Assembly: GCA_902598125.1 (NCBI GenBank)
Contig: CACKAJ010000001.1
Span: forward strand, 62,001 to 126,000
DNA length: 64,000 bases
From: an uncultured Pelagibacteraceae bacterium
Lineage (GTDB): Bacteria > Pseudomonadota > Alphaproteobacteria > Pelagibacterales > Pelagibacteraceae
Direction: 5' to 3'
Below are positions 40,079 through 48,439 of this stretch, piece by piece. The notes below the pieces were generated by a model, which was not told where the DNA came from, did no database searches, and worked only from the letters and a program-made list of their open reading frames with translations. The position numbers and the translations under genes are program-made. Position 1 is the first letter of the stretch; every line of letters starts with the position of its first letter.

Positions 40079-40676
40079 CTTTTTCTAAGTTTTTTATCTC
40101 TTTAATATAATTTGTTCCTTCCCAAGGACTTTCGAAATCAAAATTTCTGTAATTTTGCTCAAGCTTTACTGGCTCATATATAACTTTTTTTTCTTTCTCA
40201 CTATACCTAACTTCATTAAAGCCGGTTAAAGGAAAATCTTTTCTCAAAGGATGTCCTTTAAATCCATAATCAGTCAAAATTCTTCTTAGATCAGGATGGT
40301 TTTTAAATTTAATTCCGTACATATCAAAAACTTCTCTCTCCATCCAATTGGCTGATGGAAAAATTTTCGTTAAGGAATTTATTGGTTGACTAATTTGAAA
40401 TTTGATTAAAACTTTTATTCTTAAATTATGCTCATGAGACAAAAAAAGATAAACTAATTCAAATCTTTTTTCATTTTCTGGATAATCTACCCCAGCAATA
40501 TCAATAAGTTGTTTAAACCTACAGCTTTCATTTGATTTTAAAAATTGAACTACATCAATTAAATCACTTTCATCAACTTCAATGAGCAATTCAGTGTTTT
40601 CAATTAATGAGTTTTTTATTTTGCTTGATAGCTCTGAATTAATTAATTTTTCAATTTTCTGAAGATTTAAAATCAT
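40062..40676 (-). CDS. nuoC: NADH-quinone oxidoreductase subunit C (30 kDa)
   Basis: Peripheral-arm scaffold subunit. The family signature is [22 protein letters not shown] followed by [19 protein letters not shown]. The frame can extend to 40733, but that would overlap nuoB by 56 bases. I choose ATG 40676, one base after the nuoB stop, giving 204 residues, near the family norm. Confidence 0.93.
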   Translation of the reverse strand: MILNLQKIEKLINSELSSKIKNSLIENTELLIEVDESDLIDVVQFLKSNESCRFKQLIDIAGVDYPENEKRFELVYLFLSHEHNLRIKVLIKFQISQPINSLTKIFPSANWMEREVFDMYGIKFKNHPDLRRILTDYGFKGHPLRKDFPLTGFNEVRYSEKEKKVIYEPVKLEQNYRNFDFESPWEGTNYIKEIKNLEKDGKKN

Positions 40677-40677
40677 T

Positions 40678-41214
40678 TTATCTTTTGAAAGAACCTTCTC
40701 TTCTAATTTTTTTTTGGAGTTGTAAAATCCCATATAACAAAGCCTCTGCTGACGGTGGGCAGCCTGGAATGTAAATATCTACTGGAACGATTTTATCGCA
40801 TCCTCTTACAACTGAATAAGAGTAATGGTAATACCCTCCTCCATTAGCACAGCTTCCCATTGATACAACGTATCTTGGCTCTGGCATTTGATCGTAAACT
40901 TTTCTAAGAGCTGGTGCCATTTTATTTGTTAACGTTCCAGCTACAATCATCACGTCTGATTGCCTCGGTGAAGCTCTTGGAGCTGCCCCAAATCTTTCAA
41001 GGTCATATCTTGGCATCGAAGTTTGCATCATTTCTACTGCACAACAAGCCAAGCCAAATGTCATCCAGTGCAAAGAACCTGTTCTTGCCCAATTAATTAA
41101 ATTATCACTTGATGTTGTTATGAAACCTTTTTCAGCGAAATCTTTAGCTAGATCTTTAAACTCTTCTGGAATTTTTTTCTGTTTCTCATCAAATGGATTA
41201 ATTTTTATTCCCAT
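40678..41214 (-). CDS. nuoB: NADH-quinone oxidoreductase subunit B (cluster N2)
   Basis: Holds the terminal cluster N2 that passes electrons to quinone. Ligands are the tandem Cys in LACCAVEMM, plus Cys in MGSCANGGG and in [11 protein letters not shown] start it at ATG 41214 (MGIKINPF) because an AGGAG site lies 7 bases upstream. The longer frame to 41235 would overlap nuoA by 31 bases. The length is 178 residues. Confidence 0.97.
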   Translation of the reverse strand: MGIKINPFDEKQKKIPEEFKDLAKDFAEKGFITTSSDNLINWARTGSLHWMTFGLACCAVEMMQTSMPRYDLERFGAAPRASPRQSDVMIVAGTLTNKMAPALRKVYDQMPEPRYVVSMGSCANGGGYYHYSYSVVRGCDKIVPVDIYIPGCPPSAEALLYGILQLQKKIRREGSFKR

Positions 41215-41573
41215 TCTAACGCTCCTTTTTTCCACTCATAAATAAATCCTATTGTAAGCACTCCTAGAAAAAACATCATCGACCAAAAACCCAAGGCGCC
41301 AATCCCGCCTAAAGAAATTGCCCATGGAAAAAGGAAAGCTATCTCTAAATCAAATATAATAAAAAGTATTGCGACTAAGTAGAATCTTACATCAAATTCC
41401 ATTCTAGAGTCATCAAATGCTTCGAATCCACACTCATAAGCAGATAATTTCTCAGGATCTGGATTAGAAGGTGAGGCTAAATAATTAGCAATAATAAAAC
41501 CTATGCTTAAAAATAAAGCTATAAATATAAATATTATTATAGATAAATATTCAGATAAAAAGTTATAAATCAT
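41205..41573 (-). CDS. nuoA: NADH-quinone oxidoreductase subunit A
   Basis: Small membrane subunit with three helices, first of the 14-gene nuo operon. 122 residues. The conserved loop [16 protein letters not shown] holds the Cys next to the quinone channel. [22 protein letters not shown] is the hallmark second helix. A 162-base gap upstream separates it from tRNA-Asp and holds a Fur-box-like dyad; a possible -10 TATACT lies at 41655-41660 with no clear -35. Confidence 0.97.
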   Translation of the reverse strand: MIYNFLSEYLSIIIFIFIALFLSIGFIIANYLASPSNPDPEKLSAYECGFEAFDDSRMEFDVRFYLVAILFIIFDLEIAFLFPWAISLGGIGALGFWSMMFFLGVLTIGFIYEWKKGALEWE

Positions 41574-41710
41574 TTTTAATTAATACCTACCTCAATACCG
41601 TAGTTTGAGGATTCTTATATTAACAATGACTACTTATAACATTTATCTCCAATAAGTATAGGACAGATAGAAGCATTTTTGTTGATGAAAAAATGTGAGT
41701 TTGCAACTTT

Positions 41711-41735
41711 CTAGATGACAATCATTATCAACTAG
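41711..41735. promoter_or_regulatory. Fur-box-like dyad upstream of nuoA
   Basis: The core TGACAATCATTATCA (41716-41730) matches 14 of 15 positions of the 7-1-7 Fur consensus TGATAATnATTATCA. The symmetry extends outward to CTAG on both sides, a 25-base dyad broken at five positions including the centre. It begins one base after the CCA end of tRNA-Asp and lies 138 bases before the nuoA ATG. A second 14/15 match sits at 61599-61613 near the SUF operon, and both share the 12 bases AATCATTATCAA. Protein binding is not shown. With no T-run after it, it is not an intrinsic terminator. Confidence 0.5.
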
Positions 41736-41812
41736 TGGCGGGAGTGACGGGACTCGAACCCGCGACCTCCTGCGTGACAGGCAGGCGCTCTAACCAACTG
41801 AGCTACACCCCC
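41736..41812 (-). tRNA. tRNA-Asp (GTC)
   Basis: Read on the minus strand it folds into a full cloverleaf. The acceptor is GGGGGTG/CACTCCC with one G-T pair, and the D arm is GCTC...GAGC. The anticodon stem is CCTGC/GCAGG with loop CTGTCAC (anticodon GTC). The T arm is GCGGG TTCGAGT CCCGT. Discriminator G (an Asp identity base) and an encoded CCA end are present. It follows tRNA-Val by 17 bases. Confidence 0.97.
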
Positions 41813-41829
41813 ACAGTTATCGAATTTAA

Positions 41830-41905
41830 TGGTGGGCGGTAAAGGACTCGAACCTATGACCCTCTCGGTGTAAACGAGATGCTCTACCAACTGAGCTAAC
41901 CGCCC
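41830..41905 (-). tRNA. tRNA-Val (TAC)
   Basis: Minus-strand cloverleaf with acceptor GGGCGGT/ACCGCCC, anticodon stem TCTCG/CGAGA and loop TTTACAC (anticodon TAC). T loop is TTCGAGT, discriminator A, encoded CCA. The Val-Asp pair next to nuoA is a conserved alphaproteobacterial arrangement. The two tRNAs are probably one transcript from the promoter at 41922-41950. Confidence 0.97.
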
Positions 41906-41921
41906 TATTAAATAAAATCGA

Positions 41922-41950
41922 GATATACATTAAAAACTTTATAAAGTAAA
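41922..41950 (-). promoter_or_regulatory. Predicted sigma-70 promoter for tRNA-Val/tRNA-Asp (and possibly nuo)
   Basis: On the minus strand TTTACT (41945-41950) and TATATC (41922-41927) are separated by 17 bases. The start would fall about 10 bases before the mature tRNA-Val. Each box matches the consensus at 4 of 6 positions, so support is moderate. A perfect 14-base palindrome lies directly upstream of the -35 box. Confidence 0.45.
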
Positions 41951-41952
41951 AA

Positions 41953-41993
41953 AGTATTTAAATACTGATGTAATTTCGATAAATATCAGTATT
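41953..41993. repeat. Nested inverted repeats in the tRNA-Val / zinc-ribbon gene intergenic region
   Basis: Two overlapping dyads. AGTATTTAAATACT (41953-41966) is a perfect 14-base palindrome. AATACTGAT (41961-41969) and ATCAGTATT (41985-41993) are perfect 9-base arms with a 15-base loop. The AATACT element is shared, so the two structures exclude each other if formed in RNA. As DNA, the AGTATT-type half-site occurs three times. It lies between a divergent promoter and the ATG at 42005, consistent with an operator or a leader hairpin. Confidence 0.6.
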
Positions 41994-42004
41994 ATTGTAA
42001 AATT

Positions 42005-42529
42005 ATGATAATAACTTGTAATTGTGGTCTAAAAAAATTTTCTCTCCCGGATAATTCTATACCTGCTGCTGGACGAATGGTTCAATGTGGTTCTTGTGGA
42101 CTGAAATGGAAACAATTTCCTGTTAGTGAAATTAAAAAAACTCAACCAGTAGCAAGTGTTAAAAAAATAGTTTCAAAAACTCCAAAAATTCAACAAAAAA
42201 CACAAGTGCCAAAGAAAGCTAAAAAAACTAAAGTTAGAAAATCTAGAGAAATAAATTTATATTCTCCAGAGTACCTTGCAAAAAAACACGGTATTAAACT
42301 TAACAATGATAATGATAAAAAAACTTTACCGAGGAGTAAAGTTTCATTTGGTTTTTACAATTCATTACTACTATTTATTGTATTGATAATTTTTTTATCT
42401 AGAGGTCTGTATTTCTTTCAAGACTTTGTTGTTCAAAAATTACCCTTTACTGAGTTTTACATAGATTACTTTTTTGAAAGTATGAGGAATATTTTTGAGA
42501 TATGGAAAAATCTAATTACTGGTTATTAG
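42005..42529 (+). CDS. MJ0042-type zinc-ribbon protein with one membrane helix
   Basis: A 174-residue protein. The N-terminus has the MJ0042/zinc-ribbon pattern common in alphaproteobacteria: CNCG at residues 5-8, then about 20 residues later QCGSCGLKW. A Lys/Pro/Gln-rich linker and one membrane helix (LLLFIVLIIFLSRGLYFF, about 120-138) follow, with a short tail outside. Related proteins with DUF3426 tails are known in this class, but their role is not established. It converges on the next gene with a 14-base stop overlap, and its upstream region holds nested inverted repeats. Function unknown. Confidence 0.75.
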   Translation: MIITCNCGLKKFSLPDNSIPAAGRMVQCGSCGLKWKQFPVSEIKKTQPVASVKKIVSKTPKIQQKTQVPKKAKKTKVRKSREINLYSPEYLAKKHGIKLNNDNDKKTLPRSKVSFGFYNSLLLFIVLIIFLSRGLYFFQDFVVQKLPFTEFYIDYFFESMRNIFEIWKNLITGY

Positions 42530-45071
42530 ACTCTAACTCTTTAATATTAACAAAATTGTCCGATAAATTTAAATTGTTCTTTTTAATATCGTCATAAAAA
42601 TTCCAGGCTAAAACTAACAAAACATTTTTTTTATTCTTTATTTTTGATTTATTCTTAATAGGAATATTTACACCTGGGATAAATTTATTATGTTTTAGCT
42701 TATTGTCTTCGACAATAAAATCAATTTCTTTTGATACTCCAAAAAAATTTAGGGCTGTAGTAGCTTTAGCTGGTGCCCCATACCCTATTATTGTTTGATT
42801 TTGATCTTTAAGTTTTTTTAAATTTGCCAAAACATTTTCTCTAATTTTGTAAACTTTTTCTCCAAATTTTTTATAAGTTTTAAAATCTTTGATTCCATAT
42901 TTTTCTTCCTCGAGAAGCATTTTTTTGACACTAGTTTCAATTTTTACTTTTTGATCTTTTTTTACATAAACTCTAATCGAACCTCCATGAGTATCTATTT
43001 TTTCTGATCTGTAAATCTTAGCCTTAAATTGATTAAAAAAATAAAACAATGATGTTAATGACCAGTAATTATAATGTTCGTGATAAATATTATCAAAAGT
43101 AAGATCTTGCAAAGTATTCATTAAATATTGAACTTCTATAACAATTGTCCCTTTTTTACTTAAAAGTGTTAACATGCATTCAGCCATTTCTTTAAGTTTA
43201 TCTGAATGAGCAAAAACGTTTGAAGCTAATATTAAATCTGCATTTTTTTTAATTTTTTTTAAATTTTTTTTATCTAAAAAACCATTAAATGTTTTTATCT
43301 TATTTTTATTTGCTAGTTTTGCTAAATTTTTTGCTGGCTCAACTCCAAGAACTTTTTTAAATCCCAAATCTAGAAATGGTTTAAGTGCTACCCCATCATT
43401 ACTACCTATATCTATTATATAAGATTTTTTTTTATTTAGTTTCAATTCTTTTACGTATTTTTTTGCTGCTCCAACAAAGTGATTTCTAAATACTTTTGAT
43501 GTTGATGAGGTATAAAGATAATTTGAAAACATTTTTTTTGGGTCTACTGCAACAGACAATTGACAGTTATGGCACTTATTGCAGTAATTTACCTCTAAAG
43601 GATACAAATCACATTTTTCACTTTTTTTTTTTATTAAATTATTTGCTAATGGTTGATATCCTAAGGAAACAACTCTTTTTAAGTCAGTGCTTCCACATGA
43701 TCTACAATCAAATTTATAACAACTTAACAGTAAATTTTTTTCTTTTTCATCTACAAAAACATGTTTAATTGTATGCGTGATACCATAATTTTCATGATCC
43801 CTCTCACCCCTTACTAAATTTAAAAATGTTGTGTCTTTTGTAAAAACCATTGTATGGGCTACATTAGGTTTTATAATTGATAACTGCCCTTCATTGACTA
43901 CTTGTGTTATTTTTGGAGCGTTTGGATTTAAAATATCTTGAAAAATTTCTATAATCTGTCCTTTTGTGAATAAGCACTTTTGTTCTTGCTGAGGATGATA
44001 GTGATTAGCTCTTATTGTACCTTTCTTTGACTTAATCATTCCAATTAAATTAATTGGCTCAGTTAATTCATGATTGCTGATTATACCTCTTTTATCAATA
44101 AATAAGTTTTCTCCATCTTTTACGTGCTCCAATTCTTTTATTAAATCTTGCTCAGACCACTTTTCTATCATCTCTTTAATATTTTGATCCAAATTATAAA
44201 GAAATTCAAAACCAGTTTTGAGTAATTTTTCATTTGATAGAGAAAAACCTAAATTAGGTACTTCGTCGTTAGTTTCTTTTAAAATAATTTTAGGATTATG
44301 TTTTTTGCATATTTCAGCAACTTCTTTAACCGTCAAAGATTCTTTAGTTAAATTAAATATTTCAGAGTTGATTTCATTTTTTTCCTCCATGAACTTAAAA
44401 CATCTTGCTACGTCAATTAAAGGAACGAGACTTTTAATTTGCCTTCCACCAGCAAAAAGTTTTAGTGTCCCATTTTGTGATGCTATTTTAGAAAACAAAT
44501 TTGGCATTATATCTACTCTCATAGAGTCGGTTGAATATCCATAAACTGACCCTAATCTTAAAATAATAAAATTCTTACCAGATTTTTTTAATTGATCTTC
44601 ATTTACAGATTTTGATGAAGAATAAGATAAGATCGGGCTAGTGGTTTCATTTTCTTTAATATTTTTTTTTACATCATTGATGCCTTCAAAAACAACGTGA
44701 GTTGATGGGAATATAATTTTACATTTATTACTTATAACATCTAAAATATTTTGAGTACCCTTTTCCCCGACTTCTTTTATTTTTTCATCATGAGATGATG
44801 ATGACTCGCTTTTGGTTCTAGGTACATTAGTGATACCTGCTAAATGATGAACTACGTCTGCATCTTTACAATATTCGTTAATTAAATTTTTATCCAAAAT
44901 ATCACCTTGTATAAATTCCATATTCCAATTGCGAATCTGGTTTACCCTTTCGGATATAAATCTATTATCAATAACAACAATTTTGTGGTGCCAACTGACG
45001 CCAGAATATAATTTACACAGTTCTGTGCCTATATAACCAAGGCCTCCAGTGATGACTATTTTCTTTTTCAT
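42516..45071 (-). CDS. Three-module sugar-modifying enzyme: SDR + cupin + SAM C-methyltransferase
   Basis: An 851-residue continuous frame with three enzymes in one chain. Residues 1-305 are an extended SDR (NDP-sugar epimerase/reductase type) with Rossmann GGLGYIG (9-15), S123 and Y150-x3-K154. Residues about 325-440 are a cupin with RANHYHP (H357, H359), resembling the second half of CapF or the WxcM/FdtA sugar isomerases. Residues about 453-851 are a NovU/TcaB9-type NDP-sugar C-methyltransferase. This part has zinc Cys at 456, 459, 497, 500 and 503, a SAM site in IIDIGSNDG, the catalytic YHEH motif (663-666) and the C-terminal IGYGAPAKA domain. Such modules are normally separate or paired genes. 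Together they suggest synthesis of a C-methylated branched deoxysugar for a surface glycan (inference). The divergent GT17 gene is 48 bases away. Confidence 0.85.
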   Translation of the reverse strand: MKKKIVITGGLGYIGTELCKLYSGVSWHHKIVVIDNRFISERVNQIRNWNMEFIQGDILDKNLINEYCKDADVVHHLAGITNVPRTKSESSSSHDEKIKEVGEKGTQNILDVISNKCKIIFPSTHVVFEGINDVKKNIKENETTSPILSYSSSKSVNEDQLKKSGKNFIILRLGSVYGYSTDSMRVDIMPNLFSKIASQNGTLKLFAGGRQIKSLVPLIDVARCFKFMEEKNEINSEIFNLTKESLTVKEVAEICKKHNPKIILKETNDEVPNLGFSLSNEKLLKTGFEFLYNLDQNIKEMIEKWSEQDLIKELEHVKDGENLFIDKRGIISNHELTEPINLIGMIKSKKGTIRANHYHPQQEQKCLFTKGQIIEIFQDILNPNAPKITQVVNEGQLSIIKPNVAHTMVFTKDTTFLNLVRGERDHENYGITHTIKHVFVDEKEKNLLLSCYKFDCRSCGSTDLKRVVSLGYQPLANNLIKKKSEKCDLYPLEVNYCNKCHNCQLSVAVDPKKMFSNYLYTSSTSKVFRNHFVGAAKKYVKELKLNKKKSYIIDIGSNDGVALKPFLDLGFKKVLGVEPAKNLAKLANKNKIKTFNGFLDKKNLKKIKKNADLILASNVFAHSDKLKEMAECMLTLLSKKGTIVIEVQYLMNTLQDLTFDNIYHEHYNYWSLTSLFYFFNQFKAKIYRSEKIDTHGGSIRVYVKKDQKVKIETSVKKMLLEEEKYGIKDFKTYKKFGEKVYKIRENVLANLKKLKDQNQTIIGYGAPAKATTALNFFGVSKEIDFIVEDNKLKHNKFIPGVNIPIKNKSKIKNKKNVLLVLAWNFYDDIKKNNLNLSDNFVNIKELESNNQ

Positions 45072-45119
45072 AATAACGTAATATTTACTTATAATAACTT
45101 TTGCTATAACTCAATTATA

Positions 45120-46001
45120 ATGAAATTTATTGATTGTTTCATGTATTATGATGAAGATATGATTTTAGACATACGTCTAAACATACTTAATAAATATGTA
45201 TCTTATTTTGTCATATGTGAGGCAAATTTTAATCATAATGGTACAAAAAGAGAATTTAAATTCGATATAAAAAAATTTTCTAAATTTAAAGACAAAATAA
45301 TTTATATCCCTTTAAATTATCAACCTAATAATATTAAAATAATTTATGATGAGGATAGTAAATTAACAAAAAATTCAAAAATTTTAGATAACGCTCTTTT
45401 AAGAGAAAACTTTCAAAGAAATTATTTACAGAAAAAAATTAAAGATTTCCATAAAGATGATTTGATAATTATAAGTGATGTAGACGAAATACCAAATTTA
45501 GCAAAATTTACTTATAAATCAAAAATAACATTTTTTGAACAGAAAATGTTTTATTACAAATTAAATTTATTACATAAAGATTTTGTATGGTATGGGTCAA
45601 AAATTACGAAACAAAAAGATCTAATAAGTCCTCAATGGCTTAGAAATGTTAAATCTAAGAAATATCCAATTTGGAGACTAGATACATTATTTTCTAAAAC
45701 AAAATATAATAATATTAATTTTATTAAAGATGGTGGTTGGCACTTTACTAACATTAAATCAGCTGAAAAAATTGATTATAAAATGAAAAATTTTTTGCAC
45801 CACTTAGAGTATGAAGAGAGTGGTCTTAATGTGGAAGATGTTAAAAAAATCATCGCAGAAAAAAAAGTTTTTTATGACCACAATGCTGATAAAAAAGAAA
45901 AAAAATGGAATGCCAAAATTAAGCTTGTTAAAGAGGATGATAAATTGCTACCTAATTATATTTCTCAAAATAAAGAAAAATTTAATGATTGGTTTGACTA
46001 A
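45120..46001 (+). CDS. Glycosyltransferase family 17 protein
   Basis: 293 residues resembling GT17 (beta-1,4-GlcNAc-transferase-like) enzymes. The N-terminus has FIDCFMYYDED and FVICEANFNHNG. The metal/sugar-nucleotide motif is SDVDEIPN (119-126), preceded by the helix with RENFQRNYL. GGWHFTN lies further on. No membrane anchor, so cytoplasmic or peripheral. It is divergent from the three-module sugar enzyme and convergent with lon, so it belongs to the small glycan patch. Acceptor and donor are unknown. Confidence 0.85.
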   Translation: MKFIDCFMYYDEDMILDIRLNILNKYVSYFVICEANFNHNGTKREFKFDIKKFSKFKDKIIYIPLNYQPNNIKIIYDEDSKLTKNSKILDNALLRENFQRNYLQKKIKDFHKDDLIIISDVDEIPNLAKFTYKSKITFFEQKMFYYKLNLLHKDFVWYGSKITKQKDLISPQWLRNVKSKKYPIWRLDTLFSKTKYNNINFIKDGGWHFTNIKSAEKIDYKMKNFLHHLEYEESGLNVEDVKKIIAEKKVFYDHNADKKEKKWNAKIKLVKEDDKLLPNYISQNKEKFNDWFD

Positions 46002-46004
46002 AAT

Positions 46005-48389
46005 TTAATGGGTGCTTAACTCTTTTTTTAATTTATCTTTTTTAGATATTTGATCTACCTCAACCCATTCAACTCTTTTTAAAGGTTTTGTTAGTGCTAT
46101 TTTTAAAACTTCGTCAACATTTTTAACTGAGATAATTTCCATTGAGTCTAAAACTGTTTTGGGAACTTCTATTAAATCTTTCTTATTTTCTATTGGTATT
46201 AAAACTTTCTTTATTCCTGCTCTATGGGCTGCTAAGAGTTTTTCTTTTAAGCCTCCAATTGGAAGTATTAAACCTCTTAATGTTATCTCTCCGGTCATTG
46301 CAACATTTTTATTAACTGGAACTTCCGTTATTGCCGAAATAATCGACGTAACCATTCCTATACCTGCCGAAGGTCCATCTTTCGGTGTAGCTCCCTCTGG
46401 AACATGAATATGAAAATCTTTTTTATCGAAGATTGGCGGAATTATACCGTAATCTAAACTTTTTGATCTGATATATGACTTCGCTGCTTTAACAGACTCT
46501 TGCATCACGTCACCAAGTTTACCTGTGATTTGCATTTTTCCTTTTCCAGGCATTACTGCTGACTCTATTTTTAGAATCTCACCACCTACTTCAGTCCATG
46601 CTAAACCAGTTACTACGCCCACTCTATTTTCCTCCTCTATCTCACCATAATTAAATTTTTGAACTCCTAAGAGATCTTTTAAATCTTTCTCATTGATTGG
46701 GTTATTTACAATTTCATTATTATCAATTTTTTTAACCAGCTTTCTTGCTATTTTTGAAATTTCTCTTTCAAGATTTCTCACACCTGACTCTCTTGTGTAA
46801 TGTCTAATGATCTCCCTATTAATTTTTTCGTCAATGGCCCATTCATCTTTTTTCAATCCATTATTCTTACTTTGGTTTGGAATTAAAAACTTTTGAGAAA
46901 TATTTACTTTTTCATCCTCAGTGTAACCAGATAATCTTATAACTTCCATTCTATCTAATAACGGTGGAAGTATGTTGAGAGTATTTGCTGTAGTCACAAA
47001 CATTACATCCGACAAGTCATAATCCACCTCTAAATAATGGTCATTAAATTCTTTATTCTGCTCTGGATCTAGTGCCTCTAATAAAGCAGACGAAGGATCT
47101 CCCCTATAATCATTTCCAACTTTGTCTATTTCATCCAATAAAAAAAGAGGATTTTTTGTTCCAGCTTTTTTCATCATTTGGATTATTTTTCCAGGTAATG
47201 AACCAATATACGTTCTTCTATGACCCCTTATTTCAGCTTCATCTCTTATACCGCCTAATGAAATTCTAATAAATTTTCTATTAGTAGCTTTTGCAATTGA
47301 TTTCCCAAGTGAAGTTTTTCCTACTCCAGGAGGTCCTACTAAACAAAGAATAGGGCCTTTCATTTTCTGAATTCTTTTTTGAACTGCTAAAAACTCGATT
47401 ATCCTTTCTTTCACCTTCTCTAGCCCATAATGATCTTCGTCAAGTATTTTTTGAGCATTTTTTAAATCAGTATTAATTTTTGATTTATTTGACCAAGGTA
47501 GTTCTGTCATCCAATCTAAATAATTTCTTACCACAGTAGCCTCTGCTGACATTGGGCTCATTGATTTAAGCTTTTTTAATTCAGATAAGCATTTTTCTTT
47601 AGCAATTTTAGGCATTTTAGCGTCAGCAATAGCTTTAGATAAAGAGGTTAATTCATCTTTTCCTTCATCAATTTCTCCCAATTCTTTCTGAATAGCTTTT
47701 AATTGCTCGTTTAGATAATATTCTCGCTGAGTTTTTTCCATTTGGTTTTTTACTCTACCTCGTATTTTTTTCTCAACTGAGAGAACACTTGTTTCTTTTT
47801 CGATTAATTGATGAATTTTTTCTAATCTTTTTTTTAAATCAATTATTTCTAGCAATTCTTGCTTTTCAAATATTTGAATATTTAAATTTGATGAAATATT
47901 ATTTGCTATTTGAGATGGGTCTTTCAAATTTTTTAAATTACCTGATCCATCATTTAGATCTTTTTTGCTTAATACTTGAAGCTTATCAAATTTCTTAATT
48001 AATCCTAAAGCTAAAGGCTCCAAATCTTTAGATATATTTTGATCCTCAGCTACTTCAACTTCACAAGTTAAAAAGCTATTATCATTTTCTTTATGACTTA
48101 GAATTTTAATTCTTTTTTCACCTTCTACTAAAACTTTTACAGTTCCATCGGGTAATTTCAAAAGTTGCAGCACTTTACTTAAGCATCCATATTGGTAGAG
48201 ATCTTTACTACCAGGATCATCAATTTCTGAATTTTTTTGAGTAACTAAAACTATCGATTTATCTGTTTTCATTACCTCTTGAAGAGCTTTTATCGACTTT
48301 TCTCTTCCTACAAATAAAGGAACTACCATTGAGGGAAATATAACAATATCTCTTAAAGGTAGAAGCGGTTTTAGGTAAGATGCTTTCAT
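46005..48389 (-). CDS. lon: ATP-dependent protease Lon
   Basis: Degrades misfolded and regulatory proteins. 794 residues. The N-terminal substrate domain begins LLPLRDIVIFPSMVVPLFVGREKS. AAA+ Walker A is GPPGVGKTSLGKS, and the Walker B region is FLLDEIDKVG. The protease domain has the catalytic Ser in DGPSAGIGM and Lys in GGLKEKLLAAHRAG. It lies downstream of clpX in the usual tig-clpP-clpX-lon order. A separate heat-shock-type promoter lies directly before its ATG. In many relatives hupB follows lon; here a glycosyltransferase gene does. Confidence 0.98.
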   Translation of the reverse strand: MKASYLKPLLPLRDIVIFPSMVVPLFVGREKSIKALQEVMKTDKSIVLVTQKNSEIDDPGSKDLYQYGCLSKVLQLLKLPDGTVKVLVEGEKRIKILSHKENDNSFLTCEVEVAEDQNISKDLEPLALGLIKKFDKLQVLSKKDLNDGSGNLKNLKDPSQIANNISSNLNIQIFEKQELLEIIDLKKRLEKIHQLIEKETSVLSVEKKIRGRVKNQMEKTQREYYLNEQLKAIQKELGEIDEGKDELTSLSKAIADAKMPKIAKEKCLSELKKLKSMSPMSAEATVVRNYLDWMTELPWSNKSKINTDLKNAQKILDEDHYGLEKVKERIIEFLAVQKRIQKMKGPILCLVGPPGVGKTSLGKSIAKATNRKFIRISLGGIRDEAEIRGHRRTYIGSLPGKIIQMMKKAGTKNPLFLLDEIDKVGNDYRGDPSSALLEALDPEQNKEFNDHYLEVDYDLSDVMFVTTANTLNILPPLLDRMEVIRLSGYTEDEKVNISQKFLIPNQSKNNGLKKDEWAIDEKINREIIRHYTRESGVRNLEREISKIARKLVKKIDNNEIVNNPINEKDLKDLLGVQKFNYGEIEEENRVGVVTGLAWTEVGGEILKIESAVMPGKGKMQITGKLGDVMQESVKAAKSYIRSKSLDYGIIPPIFDKKDFHIHVPEGATPKDGPSAGIGMVTSIISAITEVPVNKNVAMTGEITLRGLILPIGGLKEKLLAAHRAGIKKVLIPIENKKDLIEVPKTVLDSMEIISVKNVDEVLKIALTKPLKRVEWVEVDQISKKDKLKKELSTH

Positions 48390-48397
48390 AAGATAAT

Positions 48398-48426
48398 TAT
48401 ATGGCGATTAACACACAAATTTCAAG
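48398..48426 (-). promoter_or_regulatory. Heat-shock (RpoH, sigma-32 type) promoter of lon
   Basis: On the minus strand CTTGAAA (48420-48426) is followed after 13 bases by CGCCATATA (48398-48406). This closely fits the sigma-32 pattern CTTGAAA-N11-16-CCCCATnT, and lon is a classic heat-shock gene. The -10 element ends 9 bases before the lon ATG (48389). Transcription would start within about 2-4 bases of the ATG, giving an almost leaderless message. Confidence 0.7.
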
Positions 48427-48439
48427 AAACAAATTAGGT

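Noticed and set aside
41620-41676. 18-codon frame in the tRNA-Asp/nuoA gap
   Set aside because: No good ribosome-binding site for its own start and no recognisable feature; likely chance.
41711-41735. The CTAG-bounded dyad as a terminator for the tRNAs
   Set aside because: The stem is interrupted and AT-rich, and no run of T follows on the transcribed strand.
42516-45071. The 851-codon frame as an assembly artefact joining three genes
   Set aside because: The frame is continuous, the linkers at about 305-325 and 440-453 look natural, and each module keeps its catalytic motifs.
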